A stretch of DNA of 13,989 nucleotides from Candidatus Eiseniibacteriota bacterium (GTDB lineage: Bacteria > Eisenbacteria > RBG-16-71-46 > JABDJR01), in contig JABDJR010000155.1 in NCBI GenBank assembly GCA_013003415.1, positions 1 to 13,989 of the forward strand. Reading direction: 5' to 3'. The position numbers were made by a program, and so were the translations under genes. Below the pieces are notes generated by a model. It was not told the DNA's origin, did no database searches, and saw only the letters and a list, made by a program, of their open reading frames with translations. Positions 13,752 to 13,989 of the stretch are shown one piece after another. Position 1 is the first letter of the stretch, and each line of letters starts with the position of its first letter.

Positions 13752-13989
13752 CCACCAGCCGGTAGGAAACTTTGACGAGGTCATTGAGCAGGCCTACCAG
13801 GATTCTTACCTGCCGTTTCTTGAGGTTCTTGAGCAGTTCCCAGCGATTAAAGTGGGGCTCCACAACTCGGGTTGTCTCATCGACTGGTTTACCGAGCATC
13901 GACCCGAGTATTTTGAACGTCTTTCCGGACTTGTAGAGCGGGGCCAGATAGAGATTATCAGTGGCGGTTACTATGAGCCCATTCTGCCC
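13717..13989 (+). CDS. Glycoside hydrolase family 57 protein (5' part only)
   Basis: The frame is open to the window edge, giving the first 91 residues. ITFLIALHNHQPVGNFDEV (from residue 4) contains the HNHQP motif (11-15) of GH57. AYQDSYLPFLEVLEQFP, LHNSGCLIDWFTEH and ERGQIEIISGGYYEPILP match the start of GH57 alpha-amylases and 4-alpha-glucanotransferases. The start is TTG 13717 with GAGG (13707-13710) 6 bases upstream; TTG 13702 is possible. It overlaps the EIIB gene by 35 bp and belongs to the same unit. The family acts on alpha-1,4-glucans, so a role in glycogen or storage-glucan turnover is likely. The catalytic residues lie beyond the window, so exact activity is open. Confidence 0.88.
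   Translation, partial: MNSITFLIALHNHQPVGNFDEVIEQAYQDSYLPFLEVLEQFPAIKVGLHNSGCLIDWFTEHRPEYFERLSGLVERGQIEIISGGYYEPILP

Overview
The window looks like a chromosomal stretch from a Gram-negative (diderm) bacterium that makes Kdo-containing lipopolysaccharide (LPS). It carries the Kdo pathway (kdsB, kdsA, kdsC, kdsD), an LpxL-type lipid A acyltransferase, LptC and LptB. These are followed by rpoN, hpf, hprK and mannose-family PTS genes. The same general order (Kdo genes, lpt genes, rpoN, hpf, PTS regulation) is known from many Proteobacteria, and from memory the kdsB-pyrG-kdsA variant with hprK resembles deltaproteobacterial clusters. The ECF sigma factor paired with a kinase-like protein is more typical of phyla such as Gemmatimonadota, Planctomycetota or Acidobacteriota. 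The phylum cannot be fixed from this window. No insertion sequence, phage gene, CRISPR array, tRNA or rRNA was seen.

Layout. Positions 1-814 (minus strand) hold a 3'-truncated ArsR-type regulator fused to an SAM-dependent methyltransferase. Positions 815-1103 are a divergent regulatory gap with promoter candidates for both directions and two hairpins. Positions 1104-5857 (plus) are a tight unit kdsB-pyrG-kdsA-kdsC-kdsD, with overlaps from pyrG onward. Positions 5858-6051 contain a T-tailed terminator candidate on each strand. Positions 6052-7537 encode an ECF sigma factor overlapping a kinase-like protein that lacks the catalytic lysine. Positions 7538-7693 contain hairpins and a very good -24/-12 (sigma-54) promoter. 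Positions 7694-13989 are a second tight unit: lpxL-like, lptC, lptB, rpoN, hpf, hprK, PTS EIIA, PTS EIIB and the start of a GH57 glycosidase that runs off the end.

How the genes work together. KdsD, KdsA, KdsC and KdsB make CMP-Kdo, and PyrG supplies the CTP that KdsB consumes. The acyltransferase finishes lipid A, and LptB/LptC belong to the machine that exports LPS. RpoN, HPF, HprK and the PTS proteins are regulatory. The sigma-54 promoter sits directly upstream of the unit that contains rpoN, which suggests an autoregulatory loop that also sets LPS-export and PTS-regulator levels. The inserted ECF/pseudokinase pair, the absence of lptA beside lptC/lptB, and a minus-strand terminator with no known gene in front of it are the least ordinary parts.
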